A DNA stretch of 64,000 nt. Origin: Flavobacterium sp. (GTDB taxonomy: Bacteria > Bacteroidota > Bacteroidia > Flavobacteriales > Flavobacteriaceae). Shown one piece after another: positions 17,294 through 26,995 of the stretch. Location: the NCBI GenBank assembly GCA_027484725.1, contig JAIXSK010000016.1, forward strand, positions 392,505-456,504, written 5' to 3'. Both the position numbers and the translations under genes were made by a program. Position 1 is the stretch's first letter, and each line of letters starts with the position of its first letter. The notes under the pieces were generated by a model. That model worked only from the letters and a program-made list of their open reading frames with translations. It made no database searches and had not been told where the DNA came from.

Positions 17294-18352
17294 TTACGAT
17301 TTGAGTTGTACTTGTACCGGCGCCTCGTTTTTAAGTGCCATAACACCGCTGGTTATGAGCGTATCGCCGGGTTTGAGTCCGGTTAAAACCAAGATAGATG
17401 CATCGGTTCGGGTGGCCGTAGTGACCATGGTTTCAATGGCTTTTCCGCCTTGAACAATGTATACTTTTTTTCCTTTTTGCACCGGAACAATAGCCTCAGT
17501 TGGAACCAGAATTGCGTCTCTGATTTTATCCAGCGGTAAATCAATATTGGCAAAAGTGCCCGGAATGAGCTTATTGTTGGCGTTTTCAGTGGAGGCGCGC
17601 ACTTGCAAAGTTCTCGTGGTGGCTTCAATGCCGGGTTCTAAAGCATAAATTTTGGCTTTAAATACTTGGTCTGAATTGGCCACGGTAAAGTTCAAAACGG
17701 TGTTGTTTTGAATTTGACCAGCGTATTTTTCGGGAATTGAAAATGTAATTTTAAGTTGTCCGGTATTGACGAGTTTGGCAATGAGCAAAGATGGCGTGAG
17801 GTAAGTGCCCGGCGAAATAGAACGCAAACCAATTTTACCGGTAAAAGGCGCACGGATGCTGGTTTTGTCGAGTTGTGCTGCAATGAGTTGGCTTTGGGCT
17901 TGTGCCGATTTGTAGTCGGCCAAAGTGATGTCATATTCTTCTTGGCTGATGGCTTCTTTGGCGAGCAGTAATTTGGCGCGGCGTTCGTTTTCAGCGGCCA
18001 ATGATTCTTTGGTTTTGGCTTGACGCAATTGTGCGCGCAGTTCGCTATCGTTGACTTTGACGAGCAATTGGCCTTTTTGCACTTGGCTTCCTTCTTGAAA
18101 GTGAATGCTTTCTACCACGCCCGAAACTTCACTGCGCACTTCAACCTGTTCGTTGGCTTCAAGCGCACCGGTGAGCGATAATTGATTTTCAAAACTTTGC
18201 GGTTGGATGATGATGCCGCTTACTTTGACTGGCTTTTTTGGGCCTTTGTCTTTGCCTGATGGGTCTTGGCTTTTGTTGGTTTGAATTCGATAGGTAATTA
18301 AACTTATTAAACCAACTATTAATAGGGCATATGCGATGTATTTTACTTTCAT
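17294..18352 (-). CDS. RND efflux periplasmic adaptor (membrane fusion protein)
   Basis: 352 residues. N-terminal signal-anchor helix (residues about 5-24), then a lipoyl-like half (ANEQVEVRSEVSGVVESIHF), a helical hairpin at about 105-150 (AKTKESLAAENERRAKLL), the second lipoyl half (TSIRAPFTGKIGLR), a beta-barrel and a membrane-proximal domain. First gene of the adaptor, pump and outer-membrane factor operon. A minus-strand TAAATTTG (exact TAnnTTTG) at 18396-18403 is its likely -7 box. Confidence 0.95.
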   Translation of the reverse strand: MKVKYIAYALLIVGLISLITYRIQTNKSQDPSGKDKGPKKPVKVSGIIIQPQSFENQLSLTGALEANEQVEVRSEVSGVVESIHFQEGSQVQKGQLLVKVNDSELRAQLRQAKTKESLAAENERRAKLLLAKEAISQEEYDITLADYKSAQAQSQLIAAQLDKTSIRAPFTGKIGLRSISPGTYLTPSLLIAKLVNTGQLKITFSIPEKYAGQIQNNTVLNFTVANSDQVFKAKIYALEPGIEATTRTLQVRASTENANNKLIPGTFANIDLPLDKIRDAILVPTEAIVPVQKGKKVYIVQGGKAIETMVTTATRTDASILVLTGLKPGDTLITSGVMALKNEAPVQVQLKS

Positions 18353-18395
18353 ACGATACGATATTCCTTTCAGAAAAGGAGTTTTGAATGTGTGC

Positions 18396-18403
18396 CAAAT
18401 TTA
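18396..18403 (-). promoter_or_regulatory. -7 box of the RND efflux operon
   Basis: Minus strand TAAATTTG, exact TAnnTTTG, 44 bases upstream of the adaptor ATG, in a gap between recG and the operon. No clear -33 TTG. Confidence 0.4.
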
Positions 18404-18454
18404 GTTTTTATCAACCGGAAAAGACGGACAGTTAAACTTTATTTAACAACCATT

Positions 18455-20557
18455 TTAACTGATGTGATTCCAAAGGTTTTTCTTTTTGGTGAGCTCGATA
18501 TACGTTTTGCGCAAGACACTGTGCTCGGGCAATTCCATGGGTGCATCGCGTTTTAAAATCTCTATGGCTCTGCGACGCGCCAGTTGCAAAATGTCGCGAT
18601 CTTTGACCAAATCGGCAATTTGCAAATTCAGAATGCCGCTTTGTTGGGTGCCCATCAAATCGCCGGGACCGCGCAATTTCAAATCTACTTCGGCAATTTC
18701 AAAACCGTCGTTGGTACGACACATGGTCTCAAGTCGGGTTTTGCTGTCGGCAGTGAGTTTGTGCGAAGTCATCAAAATACAGTAACTCTGATCAGCACCG
18801 CGCCCCACACGTCCGCGCAACTGATGCAATTGAGACAAGCCAAATCGCTCAGCATTTTCAATAATCATCACGCTTGCATTAGGCACATTGACGCCCACTT
18901 CAATCACTGTGGTGGCCACCATAATGTTCGTTTTTCCTTGGGCAAATCGCTTCATTTCGGCCTCTTTTTCAGCGGGTTTCATTTTGCCGTGTACTATAGA
19001 AATGGCGAACTCAGGCAGCGGAAAATCGCGCGAGATGCTTTCATAGCCGTCCATCAAATCTTTGAGATCCATTTTTTCAGATTCCTGAATGAGCGGATAA
19101 ACAATGTAAATCTGTCGTCCGAGTGCTATTTCATCACGAATGAATTTCCAAACTTTGAGTCGGTTGCTGTCAAATCGATGAACGGTTTGTATGGGTTTTC
19201 GACCCGGCGGCAATTCGTCAATGACTGATAAATCTAAATCACCGTATAAACTCATGGCCAATGTTCTCGGAATCGGCGTAGCGGTCATGACCAAAACATG
19301 CGGCGGAATGGTGTTTTTCTTCCAAAGTTTGGAACGCTGTTCTACGCCAAATCGGTGTTGTTCGTCAATAACGGCCAATCCTAAATTGTGAAACTGAACC
19401 TTATCTTCCAGCAAAGCATGCGTTCCGATTAAGATTTTGAGCTGACCGCTTTCAAGCATTTCATGAATGATTTTTCGCTCAGCCGTTTTGGTTGAACCTG
19501 TGAGCAGTTTAATGCTGATGCCCATTTTGTCGGCCAATTCACTGAGGCCAATGTAATGCTGATTGGCCAGAATTTCAGTGGGCGCCATCAGGCAAGCCTG
19601 AAAACCGTTGTCTAGCGCCAAAAGCATGCTCATAAAAGCCACGATGGTCTTGCCCGAGCCTACATCGCCTTGCAAAAGACGGTTCATTTGAGCGGGTTGC
19701 CCCATGTCATTTCTGATTTCTTTGAGCACGCGTTTTTGCGCACCGGTTAAATCAAACGGCAGGTGATTTTGGTAAAATTCGTTGAAAAAATTGCCTACTT
19801 GGGTAAAAGCATGCCCCTTTATTTTGTGTTTTCGAATGAGGTTTTTGCTGATGAGTTGCAACTGTATGTAAAACAATTCCTCAAATTTAAGCCGGAACTG
19901 CGCCTTGGCCAATGCATCATTATTTTTGGGAAAGTGAATATTGACCATCGCCTCTTTTTTAGGCATGAGTTGCCAAGCACTTAGTAAGTGTTCGGGTAAA
20001 GTTTCGGCAATTAAATCGCGGGTTTCGAGCAATAATTGTTGCTGTAGTTTGCTAAAAGTGCGGTGGGTAAAGCCTTTGTTGGTTAGTGCTTCGGTGGATC
20101 GATACATCGCCTGTAAGGCACCGCGCATATTTTGTTGGTGTTCAGATAAAAGTTCAATTTCCGGGTGTGGCATTGAGAACTGTTGATGGAACAACTGACA
20201 TCGACCAAAAATGACCATCGGAACATTGAGCGGCAGATTTTCACGAATCCATTTGTGGCCTTGAAACCACACGAGTTCCATTTGTCCGGTATCATCTACA
20301 AAGTGGGCCACGAGTCTTTTACCACGCTTTTGTTCGACGGTTTTGAGGTGGATGATTTTGCCCACCAATTGAATTTCAGAGGGTTGTTCGCGCAGCTCAT
20401 TAATTTTGTAATAGCGCGTGCGATCAATATATCGATGTGGAAAAAACTGAAGCAAATCAGCATAGGTGTGAATGCCCAATTCTTTTCTGAGTAATTGCCC
20501 TCTGCTCGGGCCAACGCCTTTGAGGTATTCAATCGGGGTTTGCAGTAACTCAGACAT
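18455..20557 (-). CDS. recG: ATP-dependent DNA helicase RecG
   Basis: 700 residues from ATG 20555-20557; the frame is open upstream only to a GTG at 20593 with no family similarity, while LxTPIEYLKGVGPSRGQLLRKEL is the normal RecG beginning. Wedge/OB domain about 1-280 (GKIIHLKTVEQKRGKRLVAH), Walker A QGDVGSGKT, DEQH box VIDEQHRFGVEQR, motif III MTATPIPRT, then the helicase C domain with RFGLSQLHQLRGRVGR and the C-terminal TRB segment. It remodels stalled replication forks and Holliday junctions. Downstream genes are unrelated. Confidence 0.97.
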   Translation of the reverse strand: MSELLQTPIEYLKGVGPSRGQLLRKELGIHTYADLLQFFPHRYIDRTRYYKINELREQPSEIQLVGKIIHLKTVEQKRGKRLVAHFVDDTGQMELVWFQGHKWIRENLPLNVPMVIFGRCQLFHQQFSMPHPEIELLSEHQQNMRGALQAMYRSTEALTNKGFTHRTFSKLQQQLLLETRDLIAETLPEHLLSAWQLMPKKEAMVNIHFPKNNDALAKAQFRLKFEELFYIQLQLISKNLIRKHKIKGHAFTQVGNFFNEFYQNHLPFDLTGAQKRVLKEIRNDMGQPAQMNRLLQGDVGSGKTIVAFMSMLLALDNGFQACLMAPTEILANQHYIGLSELADKMGISIKLLTGSTKTAERKIIHEMLESGQLKILIGTHALLEDKVQFHNLGLAVIDEQHRFGVEQRSKLWKKNTIPPHVLVMTATPIPRTLAMSLYGDLDLSVIDELPPGRKPIQTVHRFDSNRLKVWKFIRDEIALGRQIYIVYPLIQESEKMDLKDLMDGYESISRDFPLPEFAISIVHGKMKPAEKEAEMKRFAQGKTNIMVATTVIEVGVNVPNASVMIIENAERFGLSQLHQLRGRVGRGADQSYCILMTSHKLTADSKTRLETMCRTNDGFEIAEVDLKLRGPGDLMGTQQSGILNLQIADLVKDRDILQLARRRAIEILKRDAPMELPEHSVLRKTYIELTKKKNLWNHIS

Positions 20558-20652
20558 ATTTCGATTCAGATTAAAACAGGCTTTGATGCCCACGAAGATA
20601 ACGATTATTTGAAAATTAAGAAACGCATAACAAGCTGCAAAGGCGTTCTGTG

Positions 20653-20660
20653 TATATTTG
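20653..20660 (+). promoter_or_regulatory. -7 box of the M1 aminopeptidase gene
   Basis: TATATTTG, exact TAnnTTTG, 20 bases upstream of the ATG at 20680. It shows that the earlier in-frame GTG at 20650 cannot be the start of translation. Confidence 0.6.
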
Positions 20661-20679
20661 CCTAGACATTTGTTTGCGC

Positions 20680-22782
20680 ATGAAAAAAAATGTGTTTTTC
20701 CTCTTATTCACCCTGACTTTGTGGGCACAACCGGCTCGTGTGGTTGATTTTAAAACCATTCATGCCGAACTGAGTATCAATCCGGTCAAGCGCAATGTCA
20801 ACGGCGATGCGACTTATACCTTTGAATTAAAAAAAAACATAGATACTTTGCGCATTGACGCTCAGAAAATGGTTTTTACAAAGTTGTTGCTCAACGGTCA
20901 AGCAGTCAAATTCAAGGACAACAAAAAACAGCTTTTGCTATTTGAAGGGCTCAATGTGGGGCGCAATACGCTGAGTTTTCATTACGAGGCTTTTCCGACC
21001 CAAGCAATGTATTTCGTCAACTGGGATTTCACCCAAAAAATCAATACGCCCGAAGAAGTTCAAGGCCAAATCTGGACCCAAGGTCAAGGCAAAAATACCA
21101 GTCATTGGTTGCCGTGTATAGACGATGTCAACGACAAAGCGCAATTTAGTTTGGATATTGCTTTTCACAAGAGTTTTGAAGTAATTTCGAACGGAGTTTT
21201 GCTTGAAAAACAAGTCCAAGGCGACGATGTCATCTGGAAATACCGCATGAATGAGCCCATGAGCAGTTATTTAGTCATGTTGGCCATAGGGCATTTTCAG
21301 AAAAAAACCGAAAAATCAGCTTCGGGCATTCCGCTGGAGATGTATTATGAAGCGAATGATGCGGATAAAGTTGAACCCACGTATCGGTACAGCAAAAAGA
21401 TATTTGATTACCTTGAAAAAACCATTGGCGTGGGGTATCCGTGGAAGGTGTACCGCCAAATTCCGGTTCGTGATTTTTTGTATGCCGGTATGGAAAACAC
21501 TTCATCTACTTTGTTTTCAAGAGATTTTGTGGTTGATAGCATGGCGTACAATGACCGAAATTATCTCAACGTCAACGCGCATGAATTGGCGCATCAGTGG
21601 TTTGGCAATTTAGTTACGGCGCAATCCGGAAAAGATCATTGGTTGCAAGAAGGTTTTGCCACTTATTATGCTTTGCTGGCCGAACGCTCAGTTTTGGGCG
21701 ACGATTATTTTTACAACAAACTCTACAACAGTGCGCGACAATTGATGCAAGCCGCCAAGACCGATACGATTCCGTTGCTGAATCCCAAAGCGAGTTCGCT
21801 GTCATTTTATCAAAAAGGCGCGTGGGCATTGCATGTTTTGCGCGAAGAAATCGGTGCGAAAAAGTTTGATTTGGCCGTGAAGAATTACCTCAAAAAATAC
21901 GCTTTTCAAAACGTGACCACCGATGATTTTTTGGCTGAAATCAAAAAGGTTTTGTCATTTGATGTTGCTGCTTTTAAGAAATTGTGGTTGGAGTCAGCTG
22001 AGTTTCCGGCAGTGCAAGCCGATGCTTTGTTGCTCAAAAATGCATTTGTCAAACAATACTATAATTTGCGCGATCACCGATTAGATTTGGCCCAAGACCG
22101 CCAACGAATTTTAGATATTTTCAAGTCAAAAGCTTATTTCCCCATCAAAGAATTGCTCGTTTATCAAGCAACTGAAAAACCTTTTGCCGAAAAGGAATTT
22201 TTGTTGCAGGCAGCGCTCAATACTGGCGATATAAAAGTGCGTCAAGCGGTGGCTAATTCACTCGAAGAAATTCCGGAATCGTTTAGAGTTGGTTATGAAA
22301 CTTTGTTGGATGATGCATCCTATGAAACACGTGAAACCGCTTTGTACTTGCTGTGGAAGAACTTTCCGGAGCAGCGTGTCAGATATATTGAAAAATCTAA
22401 AAATTGGATGGGTTTTCAAGACCAAAATCTGCGTTTGATGCATTTGTACTTGGCTTATTTAACCACTGATATAGCTGAAGAAAAATCAAAAATTTACTTC
22501 GAACTTTTGCAATTTACCGGAACCAATTATGATTCAGGCGTTCAGGAATTGGCGTTGCTCAAACTCATTAGTTTAGAACTTTTTACCGAAGATGTGCTTA
22601 AAAGTTTGGCCTACGGAACCGGAAATCACCGCTGGCAGTTTGTGAGTTTCTGCAAAGAAAACATTCGCAAGTTGCTCAAACAAGACAAATACCGCAAAAT
22701 TTTTACCGACCTTGAACCCCAGTTGCCCATTCGCGAGAAAACGCAATTGCAACGATTGCTTAACGAAAAAGAAATCAAATGA
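20680..22782 (+). CDS. M1 family metallo-aminopeptidase, secreted
   Basis: 700 residues from ATG 20680. Signal peptide MKKNVFFLLFTLTLWAQ. N-terminal beta domain about 20-210, then the catalytic domain with the GAMEN-like YAGMENTSS, zinc site H301-E302-x-x-H305 (HELAHQWFGN) and third ligand E324 (WLQEGFATYY), and a Tyr-containing LSFYQKGAWALHVL that fits the transition-state Tyr. The last third is helical and HEAT-like. It removes N-terminal residues from peptides, here in the periplasm or at the surface. Its stop overlaps the next ATG by four bases. Confidence 0.93.
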   Translation: MKKNVFFLLFTLTLWAQPARVVDFKTIHAELSINPVKRNVNGDATYTFELKKNIDTLRIDAQKMVFTKLLLNGQAVKFKDNKKQLLLFEGLNVGRNTLSFHYEAFPTQAMYFVNWDFTQKINTPEEVQGQIWTQGQGKNTSHWLPCIDDVNDKAQFSLDIAFHKSFEVISNGVLLEKQVQGDDVIWKYRMNEPMSSYLVMLAIGHFQKKTEKSASGIPLEMYYEANDADKVEPTYRYSKKIFDYLEKTIGVGYPWKVYRQIPVRDFLYAGMENTSSTLFSRDFVVDSMAYNDRNYLNVNAHELAHQWFGNLVTAQSGKDHWLQEGFATYYALLAERSVLGDDYFYNKLYNSARQLMQAAKTDTIPLLNPKASSLSFYQKGAWALHVLREEIGAKKFDLAVKNYLKKYAFQNVTTDDFLAEIKKVLSFDVAAFKKLWLESAEFPAVQADALLLKNAFVKQYYNLRDHRLDLAQDRQRILDIFKSKAYFPIKELLVYQATEKPFAEKEFLLQAALNTGDIKVRQAVANSLEEIPESFRVGYETLLDDASYETRETALYLLWKNFPEQRVRYIEKSKNWMGFQDQNLRLMHLYLAYLTTDIAEEKSKIYFELLQFTGTNYDSGVQELALLKLISLELFTEDVLKSLAYGTGNHRWQFVSFCKENIRKLLKQDKYRKIFTDLEPQLPIREKTQLQRLLNEKEIK

Positions 22783-23678
22783 GAGCATTAGTTATTTCAG
22801 GCGGAGGCAGTAAAGGTGCTTTTGCCGGAGGTGTGGCAGAATATCTCATCCATGAACAGAATTGTCAGTATGATTTATTGCTCGGAACTTCAACCGGAAG
22901 TTTGCTTATTCCTCATTTGGCGCTGGGAAGAGTAGATAAAATCAAAAAGATTTACACTGAGGTTTCTATGCACCACATTTTTGATATCAATCCGTTTGTA
23001 GTCAAACACAAAGATGGTATAGACAGCGTGAGTATTCATCATTTCAATGTATTGCTGCAGTTTTTTCGCGGCAAGCGAACCTTTGGTGAAAGTCATAAGT
23101 TGCGCAAATATATTTCGGACAACTTTTCAAAAGACGAATTTGAATCGCTTAAAAAGTCTACGACGAATATTGTGGTCACGGTCACCAATTTGTCGCGCAA
23201 TGAAGTTGAGTATAAATGTATTCGCGATTTTGAATACGAAGATTTCTGTGACTGGATTTGGATTTCGTGCAACTATATTCCGTTTATGAGTTTGGCACAT
23301 AAAAATGATTGTGATTATGGCGACGGCGGATTTTCAAGTTTGGTGCCCATTCGCGAGGCCATCAACCGCGGAGCCACCGAAATTGATGTAATTGTTTTGG
23401 AAACCGAAGTTTTAACCCAGCCCAGAAAAATGGGCAAGAACCCGTTTTCACTTATGGTTGATTTGTTTCAGACTTTGCTTGATCAAGTTGAAAAGCACGA
23501 TATTACCATTGGGAAACTGGCAGCCAAAAACAAAAATGCGCAACTCAATTTTTATTTCACTCCGGTACAACTAACCAATAATGCTCTTATTTTTAACAAA
23601 GAAAAGATGAAGCTTTGGTGGCAACAAGGTTTTGAATATGCACAAAGCAAAAGTCAATCTTGGAACAATGAGATATAA
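22779..23678 (+). CDS. patatin-like phospholipase
   Basis: 299 residues, no signal peptide. Oxyanion loop GGGSKGAFAGG at 8-18, nucleophile S38 in GTSTGS, and catalytic D182 in DYGDGGF, completing the patatin Ser-Asp dyad. Acyl hydrolase on phospholipids or other acyl esters, probably cytoplasmic or membrane-associated. The ATGA overlap with the M1 peptidase gene points to coupled translation although the two activities have no known link. A bidirectional terminator follows. Confidence 0.93.
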   Translation: MRALVISGGGSKGAFAGGVAEYLIHEQNCQYDLLLGTSTGSLLIPHLALGRVDKIKKIYTEVSMHHIFDINPFVVKHKDGIDSVSIHHFNVLLQFFRGKRTFGESHKLRKYISDNFSKDEFESLKKSTTNIVVTVTNLSRNEVEYKCIRDFEYEDFCDWIWISCNYIPFMSLAHKNDCDYGDGGFSSLVPIREAINRGATEIDVIVLETEVLTQPRKMGKNPFSLMVDLFQTLLDQVEKHDITIGKLAAKNKNAQLNFYFTPVQLTNNALIFNKEKMKLWWQQGFEYAQSKSQSWNNEI

Positions 23679-23679
23679 A

Positions 23680-23715
23680 AAAAGCCCCCGCTACAACTCA
23701 CTTGCGAGGGCTTTT
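23680..23715. terminator. bidirectional terminator between convergent genes
   Basis: AAAAGCCCcCGC (23680-23691) pairs with GCGaGGGCTTTT (23704-23715); T-runs on both strands. It serves the patatin gene (+) and the fasciclin gene (-). Confidence 0.88.
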
Positions 23716-23737
23716 CCCAAAAACAAACTAACTAAAA

Positions 23738-24703
23738 TTAGAACGTAGGTAATAATACTTTACTGAGTACATGAATCACTCCATTAGAGCATTGTACATC
23801 GGTGACTATGATGTTGCAATCGCGGTTGCTCACGTCTCTCAATCGGGTCGGTGTAGTTTTAACCGTTACACTTTGACCTGAGAAAGTTGGAATTACTTGA
23901 TCATTTGAAAGTGATGATGCAAGCGCATTGGTATTAGTAACCACATGGTATTTCAACGTTTTTTCGAGAACATTTGCCGGAATCGCTGCAAGTCCTGAGT
24001 ACCCGGTTTCACCCAAGAAAGCAGTAAATGCATCGTTGGTCGGGGCAAAAACGGTAAAAGGCGAATTGGTTGTGCCCGATAAAACACCAATAAAACCTGA
24101 ACTTGGATTGAATTGTAGCGCATCAACTAAAGTGCTGAACTGAGGATTAGCCGCTGCATGAGTCACAATAGTGGGCAAACCAATAACCGCATCTACAATA
24201 TGAATTACACCGTTGGATGCATCTACATCGGCTGTAGTTACGCTTGATACTCCATTAATTCTAACGCCACTTGCAGTATTAATGTACATATTGAGTGTAT
24301 TGGTCGTCGAGGCGCTGCCTTTGGCCAATGTTTTTACATAACCTGTGGATAGGGAAGAAGAGGTGTTTTCGCCATTGACTACATGATTCAATAGAATTTC
24401 TTTCAAAGCAGCCACCGGCACTGCGTCGATATTTGCATAACCATTGGCGGTCAAGAAAGTATTAAAGGCCTCATTGGTCGGAGCAAAAACGGTAAACGGC
24501 CCCGTGCCTTTAAGCGTTGTGGCTAAATTTGCTCTTTGTAATGCTCTGACCAAAGTGGTCAAATCTGAGTTTCTGCTGGCAATTCCTGTAATGGTATTGT
24601 CAGGAGTGGTTGAGGATGAATCACTGTCACTGCTGCAAGAGGTGAGTGTTGCTAGAGCGCATCCAAACAAAATAACTAGGCTGTTTCTAAGAATTTTTTT
24701 CAT
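23738..24703 (-). CDS. fasciclin (FAS1) domain lipoprotein
   Basis: 321 residues from ATG 24701-24703. A lipoprotein signal peptide ends in TLTSC, so Cys is probably lipidated; a Ser/Asp/Thr linker follows. Two tandem FAS1 domains: about 55-185 (GPFTVFAPTNEAFNTFL, then DVDASNGVIHIVDAVIGLP) and about 190-321 (SPFTVFAPTNDAFTAFL, then DVQCSNGVIHVLSKVLLP). FAS1 domains mediate cell or matrix adhesion. The frame continues upstream to position 24748 but the lipobox fixes the start. The second FAS1 copy ends the protein directly, without a sorting domain. Confidence 0.93.
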   Translation of the reverse strand: MKKILRNSLVILFGCALATLTSCSSDSDSSSTTPDNTITGIASRNSDLTTLVRALQRANLATTLKGTGPFTVFAPTNEAFNTFLTANGYANIDAVPVAALKEILLNHVVNGENTSSSLSTGYVKTLAKGSASTTNTLNMYINTASGVRINGVSSVTTADVDASNGVIHIVDAVIGLPTIVTHAAANPQFSTLVDALQFNPSSGFIGVLSGTTNSPFTVFAPTNDAFTAFLGETGYSGLAAIPANVLEKTLKYHVVTNTNALASSLSNDQVIPTFSGQSVTVKTTPTRLRDVSNRDCNIIVTDVQCSNGVIHVLSKVLLPTF

Positions 24704-24920
24704 AATAAATTTGTTTAATTGTTTGGCTAAAGTATCAAACAAAAACATTTAATTGTTTAAATATTTCTTAAAATTATTAAACAAAACAAAAAATTATAAT
24801 TTGTTCAATGATGTCTAAAAACTAGATTATCAACCAATAAGATAAATTCTATTCTTTTTCAATGAAATTAGTTGCTGATTTAAAAAAAACATTCAACAAA
24901 ACATAAAAGAAATATTCGTT

Positions 24921-24928
24921 TACTTTTG
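24921..24928 (+). promoter_or_regulatory. -7 box of the MORN-repeat gene
   Basis: TACTTTTG, exact TAnnTTTG, 30 bases upstream of ATG 24959. The in-frame TTG at 24926 lies inside this box and is therefore not a start. The 250 bp between the divergent fasciclin and MORN genes are very AT-rich and otherwise show no feature. Confidence 0.55.
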
Positions 24929-24958
24929 TCGTTTGTATTTTCGATTAAAATTTCAGAT

Positions 24959-25717
24959 ATGTTTCACTTAAAATTTTACAGAATTTCACTTTTGAGTTTT
25001 GCGATCTTATGGGTTGCTCAGACTTTTGCTCAGGCTAATTTGAACCAATTAGATGATAAAGGGCAAAGACACGGATTCTGGCGCGGATTATATCCTGAGA
25101 GTAAACGCGTTCGTTATGAAGGAAACTTTGACCACGGAAAAGAAACAGGAATGTTTAAGTTTTTTGAAGACACGCCAGAGCATGTGGTTGTGGCTACAAG
25201 AGCCTTTGCCGAAGATGGTTCAGCCTATACAATTTTCTACGATCAGAAAAACAATAAAATCAGCGAAGGCAAAGAAGTTAATCGCAAATATGAAGGTGTG
25301 TGGAAGTACTATCAAAAGGCCTCTGCAGAAATATTTACTTTAGAGTATTACAAAGCCGGAAAGTTAGAAGGTAAGCGAACTGTATATTACATTGGCGGAA
25401 AACCCGCAGAAGAAACCACCTATAAAAACGGCATCAAAGAAGGTCCGTACCGAAAGTATACTGAGAGCGGAATTGTACTCGAAGAAACCAACTACAAAAA
25501 CGGCGAATACGATGGCTATGCTGTTTTTAGGGATGCGCTTGGCAAAATAGCTTCAGAAGGCAATTACAACAAAGGGCGCAAACGCGGTATCTGGAAGTTT
25601 TATAAAGACGGTAAGCTGGAGCGCGAAGAAAACATGAGCAAATCCAAAACCAACAAATTGGCTGAATTGCGCGCCAAAAAAGCAGCACAAGCAAAACAGA
25701 CTTCCGGCCCAAAATAA
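24959..25717 (+). CDS. secreted MORN-repeat (YwqK-like) protein
   Basis: 252 residues from ATG 24959. Signal peptide to about residue 25 (WVAQTFAQ). The mature part is a chain of MORN-like beta-hairpin repeats of 20-25 residues: GQRHGFWRGLYPESKRVRYE, KYEGVWKYYQK, GKLEGKRTVYYIGGKPAE, KEGPYRKYTESGIV, NGEYDGYAVFRDALGK, KRGIWKFYKDGK. It ends in a Lys/Ala-rich tail. Bacteroidota carry many such proteins, often named YwqK antitoxin-like by homology to a Bacillus family; no toxin partner is present here, so that name should not be read as function. Confidence 0.85.
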   Translation: MFHLKFYRISLLSFAILWVAQTFAQANLNQLDDKGQRHGFWRGLYPESKRVRYEGNFDHGKETGMFKFFEDTPEHVVVATRAFAEDGSAYTIFYDQKNNKISEGKEVNRKYEGVWKYYQKASAEIFTLEYYKAGKLEGKRTVYYIGGKPAEETTYKNGIKEGPYRKYTESGIVLEETNYKNGEYDGYAVFRDALGKIASEGNYNKGRKRGIWKFYKDGKLEREENMSKSKTNKLAELRAKKAAQAKQTSGPK

Positions 25718-25754
25718 GCTTTGTTAACAAAGATTTAGATGCCGAAATTATTCT

Positions 25755-25762
25755 TATTTTTG
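25755..25762 (+). promoter_or_regulatory. -7 box of mnmA
   Basis: TATTTTTG, exact TAnnTTTG, 19 bases upstream of the mnmA ATG, in the 64-bp gap after the MORN gene. Confidence 0.5.
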
Positions 25763-25781
25763 CGCGGTAATTATCAAGTGT

Positions 25782-26969
25782 ATGAAAAGAGTAGTGGTGG
25801 GCCTTTCGGGCGGCGTAGATTCAAGTGTTGCGGCTTATTTGCTGCAGCAGCAAGGCTATGACGTTATTGGGCTTTTCATGAAGAATTGGCACGATGATTC
25901 AGTAACAATCTCTAACGAATGTCCGTGGTTGGAAGACAGCAATGATGCTTTGCTCGTGGCTCAGAAACTAGGCATTCCTTTTCAAACCGTTGATTTAAGC
26001 GAACAATACAAAGAACGCATCGTTGACTATATGTTCAACGAATATGAAAACGGTCGCACGCCCAATCCGGATGTTTTGTGCAACCGTGAAATAAAGTTTG
26101 ATGTATTCATGAAAATTGCCTTGAGCCTTGGAGCAGATTATGTGGCTACCGGTCATTACTGTCGCAAAGGAAGCATTGAAAAAAACGGTCAAACCATTTA
26201 TCAATTATTAGCCGGGGTTGACGGCAACAAAGATCAATCTTATTTCTTGTGTCAACTCTCGCAAGAGCAACTTTCAAAAGCTCTATTTCCGATAGGTGAA
26301 TTAACCAAACCTGAGGTACGTGCCATTGCTGCTGAAATGGATTTGGTAACCGCAGACAAAAAAGATTCACAAGGATTGTGTTTTATTGGCAAGGTTCGAT
26401 TGCCCGAATTTTTACAGCAAAAACTGCAACCCAAAGACGGGCTCATTTATGAAGTCAACGCGCAAGAATCTATCTATCACAGAGCACAACCTGAGGCTCA
26501 TTCTGTACAAGAAATGTTGGCTATTCAAGCAACGCCCATTGCTTACACCCCAGAGATGGGCAAAGTTGTGGGCAAACACCAAGGCGCGCATTATTTTACC
26601 AACGGTCAGCGTCGCGGACTCAACGTGGGCGGAACCCCCGAAGCTTTGTTTGTCATTGCTACCGATGTGGTCAACAACACCATCTATACAGGTCAAGGGC
26701 AAAATCACCCGGGTTTGTATAGAAAAGCGCTCTATATCAAAGGCCATGAAGTACATTGGATACGCGAAGACTTAAGACTTGAAAACGGACAAACCATAAA
26801 AGTAAAAGCCCGCATCCGATATCGTCAACCCTTGCAAGATGCTACGCTGCATCAGTTTGAAAACGGTATGTACGTAGCATTTGATGAGCCACAATCGGCC
26901 ATTACACCAGGTCAGTTTGTGGCTTGGTATCAAGACGATGAATTGTTGGGTTCCGGGGTAATTTCGTAA
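25782..26969 (+). CDS. mnmA: tRNA 2-thiouridine(34) synthase MnmA
   Basis: 395 residues. PP-loop SGGVDSS at residues 9-15, NPDVLCN with catalytic C100, and second catalytic C200 in GLCFIGK. C-terminal part with [10 protein letters not shown] and a beta-barrel end. It adds sulfur to U34 of Lys, Glu and Gln tRNAs, taking it from a sulfur-relay donor. It is somewhat longer than the 360-370 residues of the E. coli enzyme; the extra residues follow C200 (about 215-250), as is common in Bacteroidota. Confidence 0.97.
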   Translation: MKRVVVGLSGGVDSSVAAYLLQQQGYDVIGLFMKNWHDDSVTISNECPWLEDSNDALLVAQKLGIPFQTVDLSEQYKERIVDYMFNEYENGRTPNPDVLCNREIKFDVFMKIALSLGADYVATGHYCRKGSIEKNGQTIYQLLAGVDGNKDQSYFLCQLSQEQLSKALFPIGELTKPEVRAIAAEMDLVTADKKDSQGLCFIGKVRLPEFLQQKLQPKDGLIYEVNAQESIYHRAQPEAHSVQEMLAIQATPIAYTPEMGKVVGKHQGAHYFTNGQRRGLNVGGTPEALFVIATDVVNNTIYTGQGQNHPGLYRKALYIKGHEVHWIREDLRLENGQTIKVKARIRYRQPLQDATLHQFENGMYVAFDEPQSAITPGQFVAWYQDDELLGSGVIS

Positions 26970-26995
26970 GTTTGAAAACTATTAACCGCTATACT

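Noticed and set aside
24959..25717. Antitoxin of a toxin-antitoxin pair (YwqK name)
   Set aside because: The protein is secreted and made of MORN repeats and no toxin gene is adjacent; the neighbours are a fasciclin gene and mnmA.
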